Assembly (NCBI GenBank): GCA_037013495.1
Contig: CM072810.1
Coordinates: 34,067,843 to 34,131,842 of the forward strand
Source: Hippophae tibetana
Taxonomy: Eukaryota; Streptophyta; Magnoliopsida; Rosales; Elaeagnaceae
Direction of reading: 5' to 3'
Length of the DNA: 64,000 bases
The position numbers and the translations under genes were made by a program. The notes under the pieces are model-generated. The model saw only the letters and a list, made by a program, of their open reading frames with translations. It did not search any database and was not told where the DNA came from. Below are positions 1-8,905 of the stretch, in pieces; position 1 is the first letter of the stretch, and every line of letters starts with the position of its first letter.

Positions 1-867
1 TTAAGGTTTAGTTATCCGGTCTAATTTAGAGTAGTGCTCTTTTATTTGTTGGTACAATCGCCCGGTAGTTAGAGTGAAACTCTATTTCAAAAGTTTTTAT
101 AAGAATTATTATGTGAAAATGTATTGACAACATGTTTTCAATAGTGGTTTTAAAACTTGAAAGTTAGTACTCGGATAATTAAATTCTTAAGTTTAATTTG
201 GACACCTTGAATAATGTTTAAATTGTCTAACCCCACCAAAGGTGGCATTTAAATGGTTCATTTTCAATCTCTTAGAAAAAGGAATTAATTTAATTAAGCA
301 TATTAGTTATCAACCCCACCCATAGGTGTTAATTGATTTGTTTAGTTAACAAAGAATATCTAACCCCACCAAAGGTGGTATTTATATAAAAAAGAGAGAA
401 TCAATAAAATATCAATTTATATCTTTAATAACCTAGTTAATATGAGCAAGCATAATTAATTTAGTTATTATATCCATAAATACTCCGCTAATATAAATGA
501 TAAAAATTTGCATGAATATTTATTGAATCCGTATATATGTTTATTTTTAGATAATTATTTATTGAATTTGTATATATGTTTATTTTTATGTTATTAGACT
601 ATATTTAATTAATCTGTATATATGTTTATTTTATGTTATTAGATTAGGAACACAAAAACCAAACTATCGTGACAGGATGTTTAGGATTTAATTTCGTTTT
701 TTTAAAGTTTGAATAATAAATTAAAAACCACATACATTCCTTCCTTAGATCGACCTTGGGAGTATACTTATCATTTTCTACGAAATGATTCGTGCACTTG
801 CGAGAGTTTTATAAATATTAAAACCAAAGTATTTGCGGGAATCGGCGATGCCGGTTTTCGTTCATCA
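1..867 (+). mobile_element. 5' LTR, right-hand part (R/U5 side) of Athila-like Ty3/gypsy retrotransposon
   Basis: This stretch matches 11680-12546 base for base with no net indel. By eye I found one difference, G at 806 against C at 12485. It ends in TCATCA, followed 6 bp later by the primer binding site, which fixes it as the end of a 5' LTR. The first ~1,223 bp of the LTR lie left of the window. It holds three copies of a CCACC/GGTGG-type mini-hairpin (about 232-247, 314-330, 364-378) and three AT-rich repeats containing GTATATATGTTTATTTT (about 528-640). No coding content is supported. Confidence 0.93.
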
Positions 868-873
868 AGTTTT

Positions 874-890
874 TGGCGTCGTTGCCGGGG
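874..890 (+). promoter_or_regulatory. Primer binding site, tRNA-Asp type
   Basis: TGGCGTCGTTGCCGGGG lies 6 bp after the LTR end. It is complementary to the 3' end of plant tRNA-Asp except at one position, T at 879 where C is expected. A tRNA-Asp primer is typical of Athila-lineage elements. Minus-strand DNA synthesis would start here. Confidence 0.87.
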
Positions 891-1386
891 AAGGAATAGC
901 GTTTTTAAATTATTTATCAAAATTTTAAAAACAATTTTGTGCTGTAAATAATTGTGATATTTGAATAATAATCAAATTTCAAAATTCATAATAAATAAAA
1001 AAAATAAAAAAAAAATAATAATTTTTTTTAATTGTAAAATAATTTAGAAATTTGAAATTTGAAGTAAAAAAATTTACCGTTCATGAATAGTAAAAAAAAA
1101 AAAAAAAAAAATTTAAAAATTCAAAATTCAAAATTCAAAAAATTTTAAGTTAATAAGAAATAATATAGCATGAATAGTAAAATAAAATTACCGTTCATAA
1201 AAAAAAAAAAAAAAAATTTCAAAAACTTAAATTTCAAAAAAAAAATTTATGTTAATAAGACATTATATAGCGTGAATAGTAAAATAAAATTACCGTTCAT
1301 GAATAAAAAAAAAAAAAAACATTACTTGAATTTATACCTAATTAACTAAATAACATGAAAAGTAAAAATTTAAGGGAGTTCTGTCT

Positions 1387-1429
1387 AGGAGACTAGTTCT
1401 TGAAAGCCTTTGTGCCACTAGTCTTTCCT
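1387..1429 (+). other. Leader stem-loop 1
   Basis: The 5' arm AGGAGACTAGT (1387-1397) pairs with ACTAGTCTTTCCT (1417-1429). This gives 7 loop-proximal pairs, a 2-nt TT bulge on the 3' arm, then 4 pairs, with a 19-nt loop. The same architecture recurs 61 bp downstream with a changed but still paired stem, which argues that the RNA structure matters. Confidence 0.7.
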
Positions 1430-1447
1430 GGGAACGTTGCTCTGGCT

Positions 1448-1492
1448 AGGAGAATGGTATTTAAGGAGCCGTTTGCACCACCATTCTTTCCT
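1448..1492 (+). other. Leader stem-loop 2 (covarying copy of stem-loop 1)
   Basis: The 5' arm AGGAGAATGGT (1448-1458) pairs with ACCATTCTTTCCT (1480-1492). It has the same 7 bp + TT bulge + 4 bp design and a 21-nt loop. Compared with stem-loop 1, two base pairs in the stem have changed on both strands (C-G to A-T and A-T to G-C). The flanks CTAGGAG and CTTTCCTGGGA are conserved between the copies. Confidence 0.7.
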
Positions 1493-1683
1493 GGGAGCAC
1501 TCTTGGTTAATACTAATTATGTTACAAAAAATAATAATTAAAAAAAAAAAACAAAAAAAAAATTTCTTTTTTTTTAGTATTTAACTAGTTTTGTTTAGTG
1601 CTTTGTATTAAATAACATGTAAATTTTCTCTAAATTTTTTATTTTGTTGACAGGAGTTTTAAAATTTACGTTTACAATAGTCT

Positions 1684-3021
1684 ATGCGTGGTAGGAGATC
1701 CTTAGGAAACCCCCTAACACCATATGTAAATAATTTTCATAAATTTAAACAAGTGTCAACAAAACTGGATTCTACCCATCAACCTGTTTTTGAGCCAAAC
1801 ATAGAACCAAGTCTTAATCCTTTACTAGAACCAAAAGAAATGGAGGAAAACCAACCTATGAGGGAAACCACGATGAAGGAGTTTGCAAGACCGGTGATTG
1901 GCACGGCAACTGCCGCTATCCAGTTGGGAGAGGCTGCTCGGAATTATGACCTTAAAAATATTCATTTTTCTATGCTTCCTTCCTTTTATGGATTACCTAA
2001 TGAAGATTCTCTTTCCTTTATGAGAGATTTCTATGCTACGGTCCAAACATTCCCCCTCGGTATTCTAAACGAGGATCAACTTAGGATGAGATGTTTTCCC
2101 TACACTCTAAAGGATAAGGCCAAAGCTTGGTTGATGTCACTTCCCCCAGGTTCTCTGATGACATGGGGTAACATTTACAATAAATTCATGGGAAAATTCT
2201 ATTCCCATCAAAAAACATCAGAGTTGAGAGGAAAGATTGCTACTTTCTCTCAGATGGATGGAGAGCCATTCCATGAAGCTTGGGATAGGTTCAAAATGTT
2301 TCTCACTCAGTGTCCCCATCATAGCTTTCCCCTGCAGTTGCAAAACCAATTCTTTTACGATGGACTTACACAACAATGTCAGTTCATTGTCGACAACGCT
2401 GCAGGAGGAGCAATAGGAGAAAAAACTGCCTCAGAGACGTATAACCTTTTTGAGATGTTGGGTGCTAATTCCCAACAGAAAAGCTCCCGAGTGAGAAAAG
2501 CTGGAGTTCATGAAATCGACTCCAGTAATGAAGTTCAACAACAACTTGTTCAACTGACTAAGCAAGTTGCCCTTCTCGCTACACAAACCAACACCAATAA
2601 TGAACAATATGGTTTGTACAGCAACATGGGACATGGTACTGAAGCCTGTCCATATCAAGGAGAAACAACTGGACCTGAACAGGTCAATGTGTTGGGAGCA
2701 TATCAACAAAGACCAAGGTTTGATCCCAACTCAAATACCTATAATCCTGGGTGGAGAAGTCATCCAAATTTCTCCTGGAGGCAAAACAACCCTCCTTTCA
2801 CTCAAAGCTCAAACCAGGCAGGCCAGCAATTCCACCCACCTATTCCAAGAAGCATTCCCAATAAACCAACGCTGGAGGACAACTTGAATTCTTTTATTCA
2901 AGTCTGTAGGGATAATCAATCTAAAACCAATCAACGATTGGACTCTGTGGAAGCTTCTATGAAAAAGGTGGAAGTTCAAGTTGAACAGTTAGTTGAACAT
3001 TTGCAAAAAGGCAAAGACTAA
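1684..3021 (+). CDS. gag: Gag-like protein, first of two tandem gag genes
   Basis: Intact 445-residue frame from an ATG 817 bp after the LTR. It resembles the second gag (3377 onward) along nearly its whole length: the AARNY block (residue ~85), the LPSFYG block (~98), the Retrotrans_gag core around residues 130-215 ([35 protein letters not shown]), the DNAAGGAIGEKTA block (~237) and a C-terminal PTLED...QRL helix likely to be coiled coil (~395-445). It carries about 60 extra N-terminal residues. The zinc knuckle is degenerate: Tyr309-x2-Tyr312-x4-His317-x4-Cys322 replaces the Cys-x2-Cys-x4-His-x4-Cys seen in the second copy. Gag normally forms the particle and binds genomic RNA; loss of two zinc ligands should weaken RNA binding. 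It is a separate unit with its own stop, not fused to pol. A downstream Met at 1840 is an alternative start. Confidence 0.85.
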   Translation: MRGRRSLGNPLTPYVNNFHKFKQVSTKLDSTHQPVFEPNIEPSLNPLLEPKEMEENQPMRETTMKEFARPVIGTATAAIQLGEAARNYDLKNIHFSMLPSFYGLPNEDSLSFMRDFYATVQTFPLGILNEDQLRMRCFPYTLKDKAKAWLMSLPPGSLMTWGNIYNKFMGKFYSHQKTSELRGKIATFSQMDGEPFHEAWDRFKMFLTQCPHHSFPLQLQNQFFYDGLTQQCQFIVDNAAGGAIGEKTASETYNLFEMLGANSQQKSSRVRKAGVHEIDSSNEVQQQLVQLTKQVALLATQTNTNNEQYGLYSNMGHGTEACPYQGETTGPEQVNVLGAYQQRPRFDPNSNTYNPGWRSHPNFSWRQNNPPFTQSSNQAGQQFHPPIPRSIPNKPTLEDNLNSFIQVCRDNQSKTNQRLDSVEASMKKVEVQVEQLVEHLQKGKD

Positions 3022-3376
3022 TTTGAAACTTAAATGAATTCAATGAAGAGGAGACATTGAGTTTTTCATTATGCAATCTCCAAGCAACGTCTTACTAGAA
3101 GACGATAAATTTTAGTCCTGTATGGGAGGTCACCCATTATTGTATTTTCCTTTGTTTTAGTTTGCGTGTAATAAAAATTCAGATGAAATAAAATTCGTTT
3201 GTTTCAAAAATTCTGTCCATTCACTTAAATTTAAAAAAAAAAAAAAAAAAATTTTAGGTTCCTTGCACTTTTTGCTTTTACGTTTTATCAAGTTATAAAT
3301 ATTTCTTAGAGATAGCTACTAAAAGCAAAATGTTGATACACAATAGGAGGAGGATCATTTTCAACTACAAACAACC
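3022..3376 (+). other. Spacer between the two gag genes, with first hairpin module
   Basis: Non-coding. At 3088-3104 CGTCTT/AAGACG forms a 6 bp hairpin with loop ACTAG. At 3122-3137 ATGGG/CCCAT forms a second hairpin. The pair and the text between and after them resemble 8556-8604, just after pol. An A run lies at 3231-3250. The second gag starts at the end of this spacer. Confidence 0.65.
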
Positions 3377-3545
3377 ATGGGAGATGCTGAAGATAGGCGG
3401 AAAAAGATGAAAGAATATACAATGCCAATCATTGGCAATGTACCTTCCGGTATCCAATTACAAGAGGCTGCAAGGAATTATGAATTGAAAAAGATTCATT
3501 ATTCTTTGTTGCCTTCCTTTTACGGTATCCCTAATGAAGACGCAT
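3377..3545 (+). pseudogene. gag: N-terminal part of the second gag, cut off by a frameshift
   Basis: The ATG at 3377 opens a frame of about 55 residues that aligns with residues ~53-108 of the first Gag: the PIIG....IQL block, AARNYEL, and [12 protein letters not shown]. Homology then leaves this frame around 3540-3545 and continues in the +1 frame, which is the long frame annotated from 3534. In the original frame translation runs into a stop at 3596-3598. A lost dinucleotide or one extra base near 3540 would explain it. Programmed frameshifting is unlikely because almost all of Gag lies downstream of the break. Confidence 0.8.
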
Positions 3546-6500
3546 TTCATTCGAGAATTCTATGCTATTGTCCAAACCTTTCCACTACATGCAATTAATG
3601 AAGATCAACTTAGGATGAGGTGTTTTCCTTACACTCTCAAAGATAAAGCTTGGTCATGGTTCATTACTCTACAGTCAGGTTCTCTTAAAACTTGGGAGGC
3701 AGTCTATGAAATTTTTATGGGTAGGTTCTATTCCCATCAAAAGACTGTTGATCTAAGAACAAAGATAGCAACATTTTCTCAAATGTATGAAGAGCCCTTT
3801 CATGAAGCTTGGGAACGATTCAAACTCCTTTTCATTCAATGTCAAAATCATAGCTTTCCATTACAGCTACAAAACCAATTCTTTTATGATGGATTGACAC
3901 TACAGAGTCAATACATGGTTGATAATGCTGCTGGAGGTGCTGTAGGAGAAAAGACCGCAGAGGAAACCTATAATCTTTATGAGCTGTTGGGTTCTAATTC
4001 CCAACAAAGAGGTGGTAGAAGGAAAGCAAAGGTCAATGAAGTCGGCTCTGATAATGAGATAACCTTGCAACTTGCTGAATTGACTAAACAAGTGAAATTC
4101 CTCACTTCCCACCAAATTTCAAATCAAGAGGTATGTGAAGTGTGTTGTTCAATTGGGCATGGTACTCATAATTGTTCAAATACTTGTGATTCTAGTGTCG
4201 ATGCCATAGATGAAGTCCAATCTTTTCAAAGGTATCATCCAAACACCTATAATCACCCAGCCTACACCCAATATCCAACACTAAGGCTGGATAACAACCA
4301 CCCTTACCCACCAAGCCAATCTTTTAAGCCAACCTTAGAAGATAGCTTGAATGCTTTTATTCAAGTTAGTCGTGACAACCAATTGATGACAAATCAAAGG
4401 TTGAACACCATGGAGGCTTCGGTTAAAAGGATTGAATCTAAAGTTGGGCAACTGGCTGAACAAATGCAAAAGAAAGAACCAGGAAAGTTGCCCAGTCAAC
4501 CAGAACAAGCAAAGGATGTTAGAACCCTTCGAAGTGGTAAGGTAGTCAATACCAGTTTACCTGAAATCTCTAACAATCTACCTTGTAGTTCAGGTAACAG
4601 AGAAGGCGATACTCAAATCTCGCAAAAAGGAGAAACAGGTGTTAAACTTAACAAGCCTTCTGAAAAACTCATTGGGGGGTCATCTGACACCCCCAAAATT
4701 CAAAAGACAACAGAACCACACCAGATACAAGTACCTTTTCCCCACCGGTTGAAAGAATCCAAACAAGATAAGCAATTCAATGATCTTTTTAATATGCTCT
4801 CTAAAGTAAATATTAATTTACCATTATTAGAAGTGATCATGAATGTGCCTTCATATGCCAAGTTTTTCAAAGAGTTGAACACTAAGAAAAGGAGGTATGA
4901 ACTGAATGAACGAGTAGTAGTATCAGAAATTTCTAGCGCTGTACTTCAGCACAAACTACCCCCTAAGTTGAAAGACCCTGGAAGTTTTATTATAAACATA
5001 ACTATGGGGGATAGGAAGGTTGCTAAAGCAATGCTTGATTTAGGTGCTAGTATAAATTTGATGCCCTACTCTATATTCTTACAACTCAATCTAGGGGATT
5101 TAAAACCCACAACTATGTCCCTTCAACTTGCAGATAGATCTCTTAAATATCCAGAGGGAATAGTTGAGGATGTTTTGGTACAGGTAGACAAACTGATAAT
5201 ACCTGTTGACTTTGTGGTTCTGGATATGCAAGAAAATCCAGCATTGGACAGAGAGCACACAATATTGCTTGGTAGACCATTTATGGCAACTACTAAAACT
5301 ATTATTGATGTCCAAGATGGAAATTTGACAATGACAGTCTTAGGAGAGACTGTTCATTTTAAAGTTTTTGATTCTTCACCTTTCCCTTCTATTTCTGCCA
5401 TCGATGAAATATTCGATGTTGATCCTTTGGATAATCTTGTCCAAAACACCTTTTTCCGAACCAGAATAGAAGACAAGCTTGAAACCGTTCTTACACTTGA
5501 AAAGGTTGAAGAAGATTTAGATGAAGAAATTAAGGGGTACCTTGAACAACTAGACAATAATGAAGTGATGACAAAATCTAGTACACTTTTAAATCTACCC
5601 AGTTCTTCATCTATTAAAGAGGCCAATCCACCTGAACTTGAACTCAAAGACTTACCTGAGCACTTAAAATATGTGTTTTTGGGAGAGGGAGAAACTTATC
5701 CAGTGATAATTTCTTCAACCTTGACCAAACCACAAGAAAAGGAACTCATCAAAGTGCTTAAACAGTTTAAGAAATCTATAGGTTGGAGTATAGGTGATAT
5801 AAGAGGCATTAGTCCAACAATGTGTATGCACAAGATCAACTTGGAGGATGGTGCTAAACCTGTACGAGAGGCCCAAAGAAGACTAAACCCAAACATGCAA
5901 GAGGTAGTTAAAAAGGAAATTCTTAAATTATTAGAAGAAGGGATTATCTATCCTATTGCAGATAGTAAGTGGGTTAGTCCAGTGCATGTGGTACCAAAGA
6001 AATCTGGGATAACAGTTGTTAAGAATGACAAAAGTGAATTAGTGCCCACTAGAATAATCACTGGATGGAGAATGTGTATAGATTTTAGGAAACTAAATTT
6101 ATATACGAAAAAGGATCACTTTCCTCTTCCATTCATTGATCAAATGTTGGAAAGATTAGCTGGGCACGAATTTTACTGTTTTTTGGATGGACTGTCTGGA
6201 TATTATCAAGTACCCATAGCACCAGAAGATCAGGAAAAGACCACATTTACATGTCCTTTTGGGACATTTGCTTTTCGCAGAATTCCATTTGGGTTATGCA
6301 ATGCCCCTGCCACGTTCCAGAGATGCATGATATCCATTTTCTCGGACATGGTGGAGAAATTCATTGAGATTTTCATGGACGATTTCTCTGTCTTTGGGAA
6401 CTCATTTGATGATTGCTTACATAAATTGACTTTGGTTTTAGAAAGATGCATTGAATGCAAACTAACCCTTAGTTGGGAGAAAAGTCATTTTATGGTTCAA

Positions 6501-8378
6501 CAAGGGATAGTTTTAGGACATATAATTTCAAACAAGGGTATTGAAGTTGATAAGGCAAAAGTTGAATTGATATCCAAACTACCTCCCCCTACATCTGTGA
6601 AGGGGATAAGAAGCTTCTTGGGACATGCAGGATTCTACAGACGATTTATTAAAGATTTCTCTAAAATAAGTCGTCCATTATGTAACTTGCTATCCAAAGA
6701 TGCTGATTTTGATTTCAACAATGACTGCCTTACTTCCTTTAATACCTTGAAAGATAAACTCACATCTACCCCTGTTATAATGGCACCAAACTGGTCTTTA
6801 CCCTTTGAAATAATGTGTGACGCTTCTGATTATGCAATAGGAGCAGTCCTGGGACAAAGAGTGGATAAGCGTTTACATGTCATCTACTATGCTAGCAAAA
6901 CACTCAATGATGCCCAGATGAATTACACCACCACTGAAAAGGAATTCTTGGCTATAGTATTCTCTTTAGACAAATTTCGGTCTTATTTAGTAGGATCTAA
7001 AGTGATTGTGCATTCTAATCATGCTGCTTTAAGATACCTATTAAGTAAACCAAATGCCAAGCCAAGATTAATCAGGTGGGTATTACTCTTACAAGAATTT
7101 GACCTAGAAATCAAGGATAAGAAAGGCAGTGAAAACTTAGTAGCTGACCATTTGTCTAGGTTGATTTCTGACTTCAATTCTCTTAAAGATGAGAGTAATG
7201 AAGATATAGTTGAAACCTTTCCTGATGAACAGTTATTTTTCATAGGTCCAAACCCATGGTATGCTGATATTGTAAACTATCTTGCCACTGGTGTTTTGCG
7301 ACCTAACACTTCATATCAGGACAAGAAAAGGTTTTTTAAAACTATTAAGGACTATTTCTGGGATGACCCTTATTTATACAAGATTGGTCAAGATCAAGTC
7401 ATCCGGAGATGTGTACCTGAAGAAGAACATAAGAGCATTCTGACTTTTTGTCATGAACTTCATTGTGGGGGTCATTTTGGAGGAGAAAAGACAGCCCGTA
7501 AGATATTACAGTCTGGATTCTTTTGGCCCACTCTCTTTAAAGATGCTCATATGTTTTGTGCACAATGTGATAGATGTCAAAAAACAGGAAATATAAGCAA
7601 AAGAGATGAAATGCCTTTGACATCTAATTTAGTTGTTGAACTCTTTGACATATGGGGGATTGACTTTATGGGTCCTTTTCCCCCATCTAATGGTTTTCAA
7701 TACATTTTGGTTGCTGTGGATTATGTGTCCAAGTGGGTAGAAGCTATCCCCACCAAAACCAATGATGCTAATGTTGTTGTGAAATTCTTGAAAGATTTCA
7801 TATTCAGTAGGTTCGGAATGCCTAGAGCTATAATAAGCGATGGAGGTAGCCATTTTTGTAACAAACTCTTTGATGGAGTACTAAACAAGTACAACATCAC
7901 ACATAAGGTAGCTACTCCATATCATCCTCAAACTTCCGGTTTAGTGGAAGTAAGTAATAGGCAAATTAAGGGAATACTGGAACGCATTGTGCGTCCCTCA
8001 AGGAAGGATTGGGCATTTAAGTTAAATGATGCCTTATGGGCATACCGCACCGCTTACAAAACACCTATTGGGATGAGCCCTTACCGGTTAATCTTTGGGA
8101 AAGCGTGCCACCTTCCAGTTGAACTTGAACACAAGGCTTATTGGGCAATTAAAGAGCTAAACATGGATTTAGATAAAGCAGGTGAAAAACGAGTACTCCA
8201 GCTTCATGAGTTGGAAGAAATTAGGAATGAAGCCTATGAGAATGCCAAATTATACAAGGAGCGTACTAAGCGCTATCATGACAAGAGGCTAGTTCCTAAG
8301 ACTCTTCACCCTGGAATGAAAGTTCTTTTATTTAACTCTCGTTTGAGATTGTTTCCAGGAAAGCTAAGATCAAGATAG
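3534..8378 (+). CDS. pol: Gag-Pol polyprotein (protease, reverse transcriptase, RNase H, integrase), frameshifted at 5' end and amber-truncated at 3' end
   Basis: 1,614 codons. The ATG at 3534 is only the first Met after the frameshift; the natural start is 3377. Domains in order: Gag core (1-150); zinc knuckle C201-x2-C204-x4-H209-x4-C214; coiled-coil-like helix (~265-315); aspartic protease with D502-L-G-A and a downstream LLGRPF (~580); reverse transcriptase (~778-1000) with FMDD at 947-950; RNase H (~1090-1215) with D1096 and E1137 but Asn1162 where the third catalytic Asp belongs (context VHSNHAAL); integrase with a zinc site H1307-x6-H1314...C1345-x2-C1348 and catalytic D1377, D1436, E1472 (exactly 35 residues between the last two). 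No chromodomain is seen. PR-RT-RH-IN order defines Ty3/gypsy; DLGA and FMDD favour Athila. It copies element RNA to DNA in particles and inserts it. With the frameshift, stop and RNase H change this copy is very likely non-functional on its own. Confidence 0.93.
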   Translation: MKTHFIREFYAIVQTFPLHAINEDQLRMRCFPYTLKDKAWSWFITLQSGSLKTWEAVYEIFMGRFYSHQKTVDLRTKIATFSQMYEEPFHEAWERFKLLFIQCQNHSFPLQLQNQFFYDGLTLQSQYMVDNAAGGAVGEKTAEETYNLYELLGSNSQQRGGRRKAKVNEVGSDNEITLQLAELTKQVKFLTSHQISNQEVCEVCCSIGHGTHNCSNTCDSSVDAIDEVQSFQRYHPNTYNHPAYTQYPTLRLDNNHPYPPSQSFKPTLEDSLNAFIQVSRDNQLMTNQRLNTMEASVKRIESKVGQLAEQMQKKEPGKLPSQPEQAKDVRTLRSGKVVNTSLPEISNNLPCSSGNREGDTQISQKGETGVKLNKPSEKLIGGSSDTPKIQKTTEPHQIQVPFPHRLKESKQDKQFNDLFNMLSKVNINLPLLEVIMNVPSYAKFFKELNTKKRRYELNERVVVSEISSAVLQHKLPPKLKDPGSFIINITMGDRKVAKAMLDLGASINLMPYSIFLQLNLGDLKPTTMSLQLADRSLKYPEGIVEDVLVQVDKLIIPVDFVVLDMQENPALDREHTILLGRPFMATTKTIIDVQDGNLTMTVLGETVHFKVFDSSPFPSISAIDEIFDVDPLDNLVQNTFFRTRIEDKLETVLTLEKVEEDLDEEIKGYLEQLDNNEVMTKSSTLLNLPSSSSIKEANPPELELKDLPEHLKYVFLGEGETYPVIISSTLTKPQEKELIKVLKQFKKSIGWSIGDIRGISPTMCMHKINLEDGAKPVREAQRRLNPNMQEVVKKEILKLLEEGIIYPIADSKWVSPVHVVPKKSGITVVKNDKSELVPTRIITGWRMCIDFRKLNLYTKKDHFPLPFIDQMLERLAGHEFYCFLDGLSGYYQVPIAPEDQEKTTFTCPFGTFAFRRIPFGLCNAPATFQRCMISIFSDMVEKFIEIFMDDFSVFGNSFDDCLHKLTLVLERCIECKLTLSWEKSHFMVQQGIVLGHIISNKGIEVDKAKVELISKLPPPTSVKGIRSFLGHAGFYRRFIKDFSKISRPLCNLLSKDADFDFNNDCLTSFNTLKDKLTSTPVIMAPNWSLPFEIMCDASDYAIGAVLGQRVDKRLHVIYYASKTLNDAQMNYTTTEKEFLAIVFSLDKFRSYLVGSKVIVHSNHAALRYLLSKPNAKPRLIRWVLLLQEFDLEIKDKKGSENLVADHLSRLISDFNSLKDESNEDIVETFPDEQLFFIGPNPWYADIVNYLATGVLRPNTSYQDKKRFFKTIKDYFWDDPYLYKIGQDQVIRRCVPEEEHKSILTFCHELHCGGHFGGEKTARKILQSGFFWPTLFKDAHMFCAQCDRCQKTGNISKRDEMPLTSNLVVELFDIWGIDFMGPFPPSNGFQYILVAVDYVSKWVEAIPTKTNDANVVVKFLKDFIFSRFGMPRAIISDGGSHFCNKLFDGVLNKYNITHKVATPYHPQTSGLVEVSNRQIKGILERIVRPSRKDWAFKLNDALWAYRTAYKTPIGMSPYRLIFGKACHLPVELEHKAYWAIKELNMDLDKAGEKRVLQLHELEEIRNEAYENAKLYKERTKRYHDKRLVPKTLHPGMKVLLFNSRLRLFPGKLRSR

Positions 8379-8543
8379 GATGGACCATTCAAAATAGTTC
8401 AGGTATCTGAACATGGAGTGGTAGAACTATTGGACTCCAAGACACAAAAAACGTTCAAAGTTAATGGCCATCGTGTCAAGCCTTATGTGGAAGAACCAAA
8501 CAACATTGCTGAAATGGATTGCATTTGGCTGAGTAACCCTTAG
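8379..8543 (+). pseudogene. pol: C-terminal tail of pol beyond a premature amber codon
   Basis: The frame of the long pol gene continues in phase for 54 more codons after the TAG at 8376-8378 and stops at 8541-8543. The tail begins DGPFKIVQV and contains FKVNGHRVKPY, features of the C-terminal end of plant Ty3/gypsy integrases. The amber sits where a Trp is expected just before GPF, so one G-to-A transition explains it. I infer it is a decay mutation rather than the true end. Confidence 0.82.
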
Positions 8544-8555
8544 CACCAAAAAGAT

Positions 8556-8604
8556 ACGTCTTGCTAAGACGTTAAACTAAGCGCTGGATGGGAGGCAACC
8601 CATC
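8556..8604 (+). other. Hairpin module, second copy (after pol)
   Basis: ACGTCTT (8556-8562) pairs with AAGACGT (8566-8572) over a 3-nt loop, and GATGGG (8587-8592) pairs with CCCATC (8599-8604) over AGGCAA. It starts 12 bp after the pol-frame stop. A diverged version with both stems preserved lies at 3088-3137 after the first gag. Confidence 0.72.
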
Positions 8605-8886
8605 ATGTTAGGTAATTTTTTGTTATTTGTTTTATTTACTTAATTTTATTGTTTATTTTAGTTTACTTGTTTGTGAATAATTTTTAAAATTGTTAAAACT
8701 AAAATATTTGTTGAGATGTTAGAAGTTCACAGCGATCTGTCTGTATACACTTTAATGATGAATATGATGGATGCACCTGCATTTCTTCATTACTACTTAC
8801 ACATTCTCAAGAAATAGGTAATCTTTCTCCTCTTTTCTCTTTATCTTTAATTTGCAGTTGTTACATTGAGGACAATGTAAGTTCTA

Positions 8887-8905
8887 GGTTGGGGGTGGTG
8901 AAAAG
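8887..8905 (+). promoter_or_regulatory. Internal polypurine-like tract
   Basis: GGTTGGGGGTGGTGAAAAG shares GGTTGGGGGT with the polypurine tract at 10445-10454. It lies 6 bp after the inverted repeat TTACATTG-AGGA-CAATGTAA (8861-8880). A second, internal plus-strand primer site is the likely meaning; this is inference from sequence likeness. Confidence 0.5.

Larger units (their letters stand above)
891..1683 (+). other. Retrotransposon leader, non-coding, AT-rich with repeats
   Basis: No supported gene. The stretch is very AT-rich, with several A runs longer than 12. It contains two to three diverged copies of a ~95-100 bp repeat (about 1055-1320). Each copy carries GAATAGTAAAATAAAATTA followed by CCGTTCAT, preceded by a GTTAATAAGA-like block. 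A more GC-balanced island at 1380-1500 holds two stem-loops annotated separately. A packaging or dimerisation signal and translation control elements would be expected here by analogy with other retroelements, but that role is inference. Confidence 0.7.

Noticed and set aside
709..951. 80-codon frame spanning the LTR end and primer site
   Set aside because: It crosses the LTR border and primer binding site, so it cannot be a conserved gene.
3530..3600. Programmed frameshift between the two gag-pol frames
   Set aside because: The break is only ~55 codons into Gag, so unshifted product would be useless, and no slippery heptamer or downstream pseudoknot is evident. A decay indel is simpler.
8100..8543. 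Chromodomain at the end of integrase
   Set aside because: The C-terminal tail ends soon after the HRVKPY-type motif, with no aromatic-cage chromodomain sequence, as expected for a non-chromovirus lineage.
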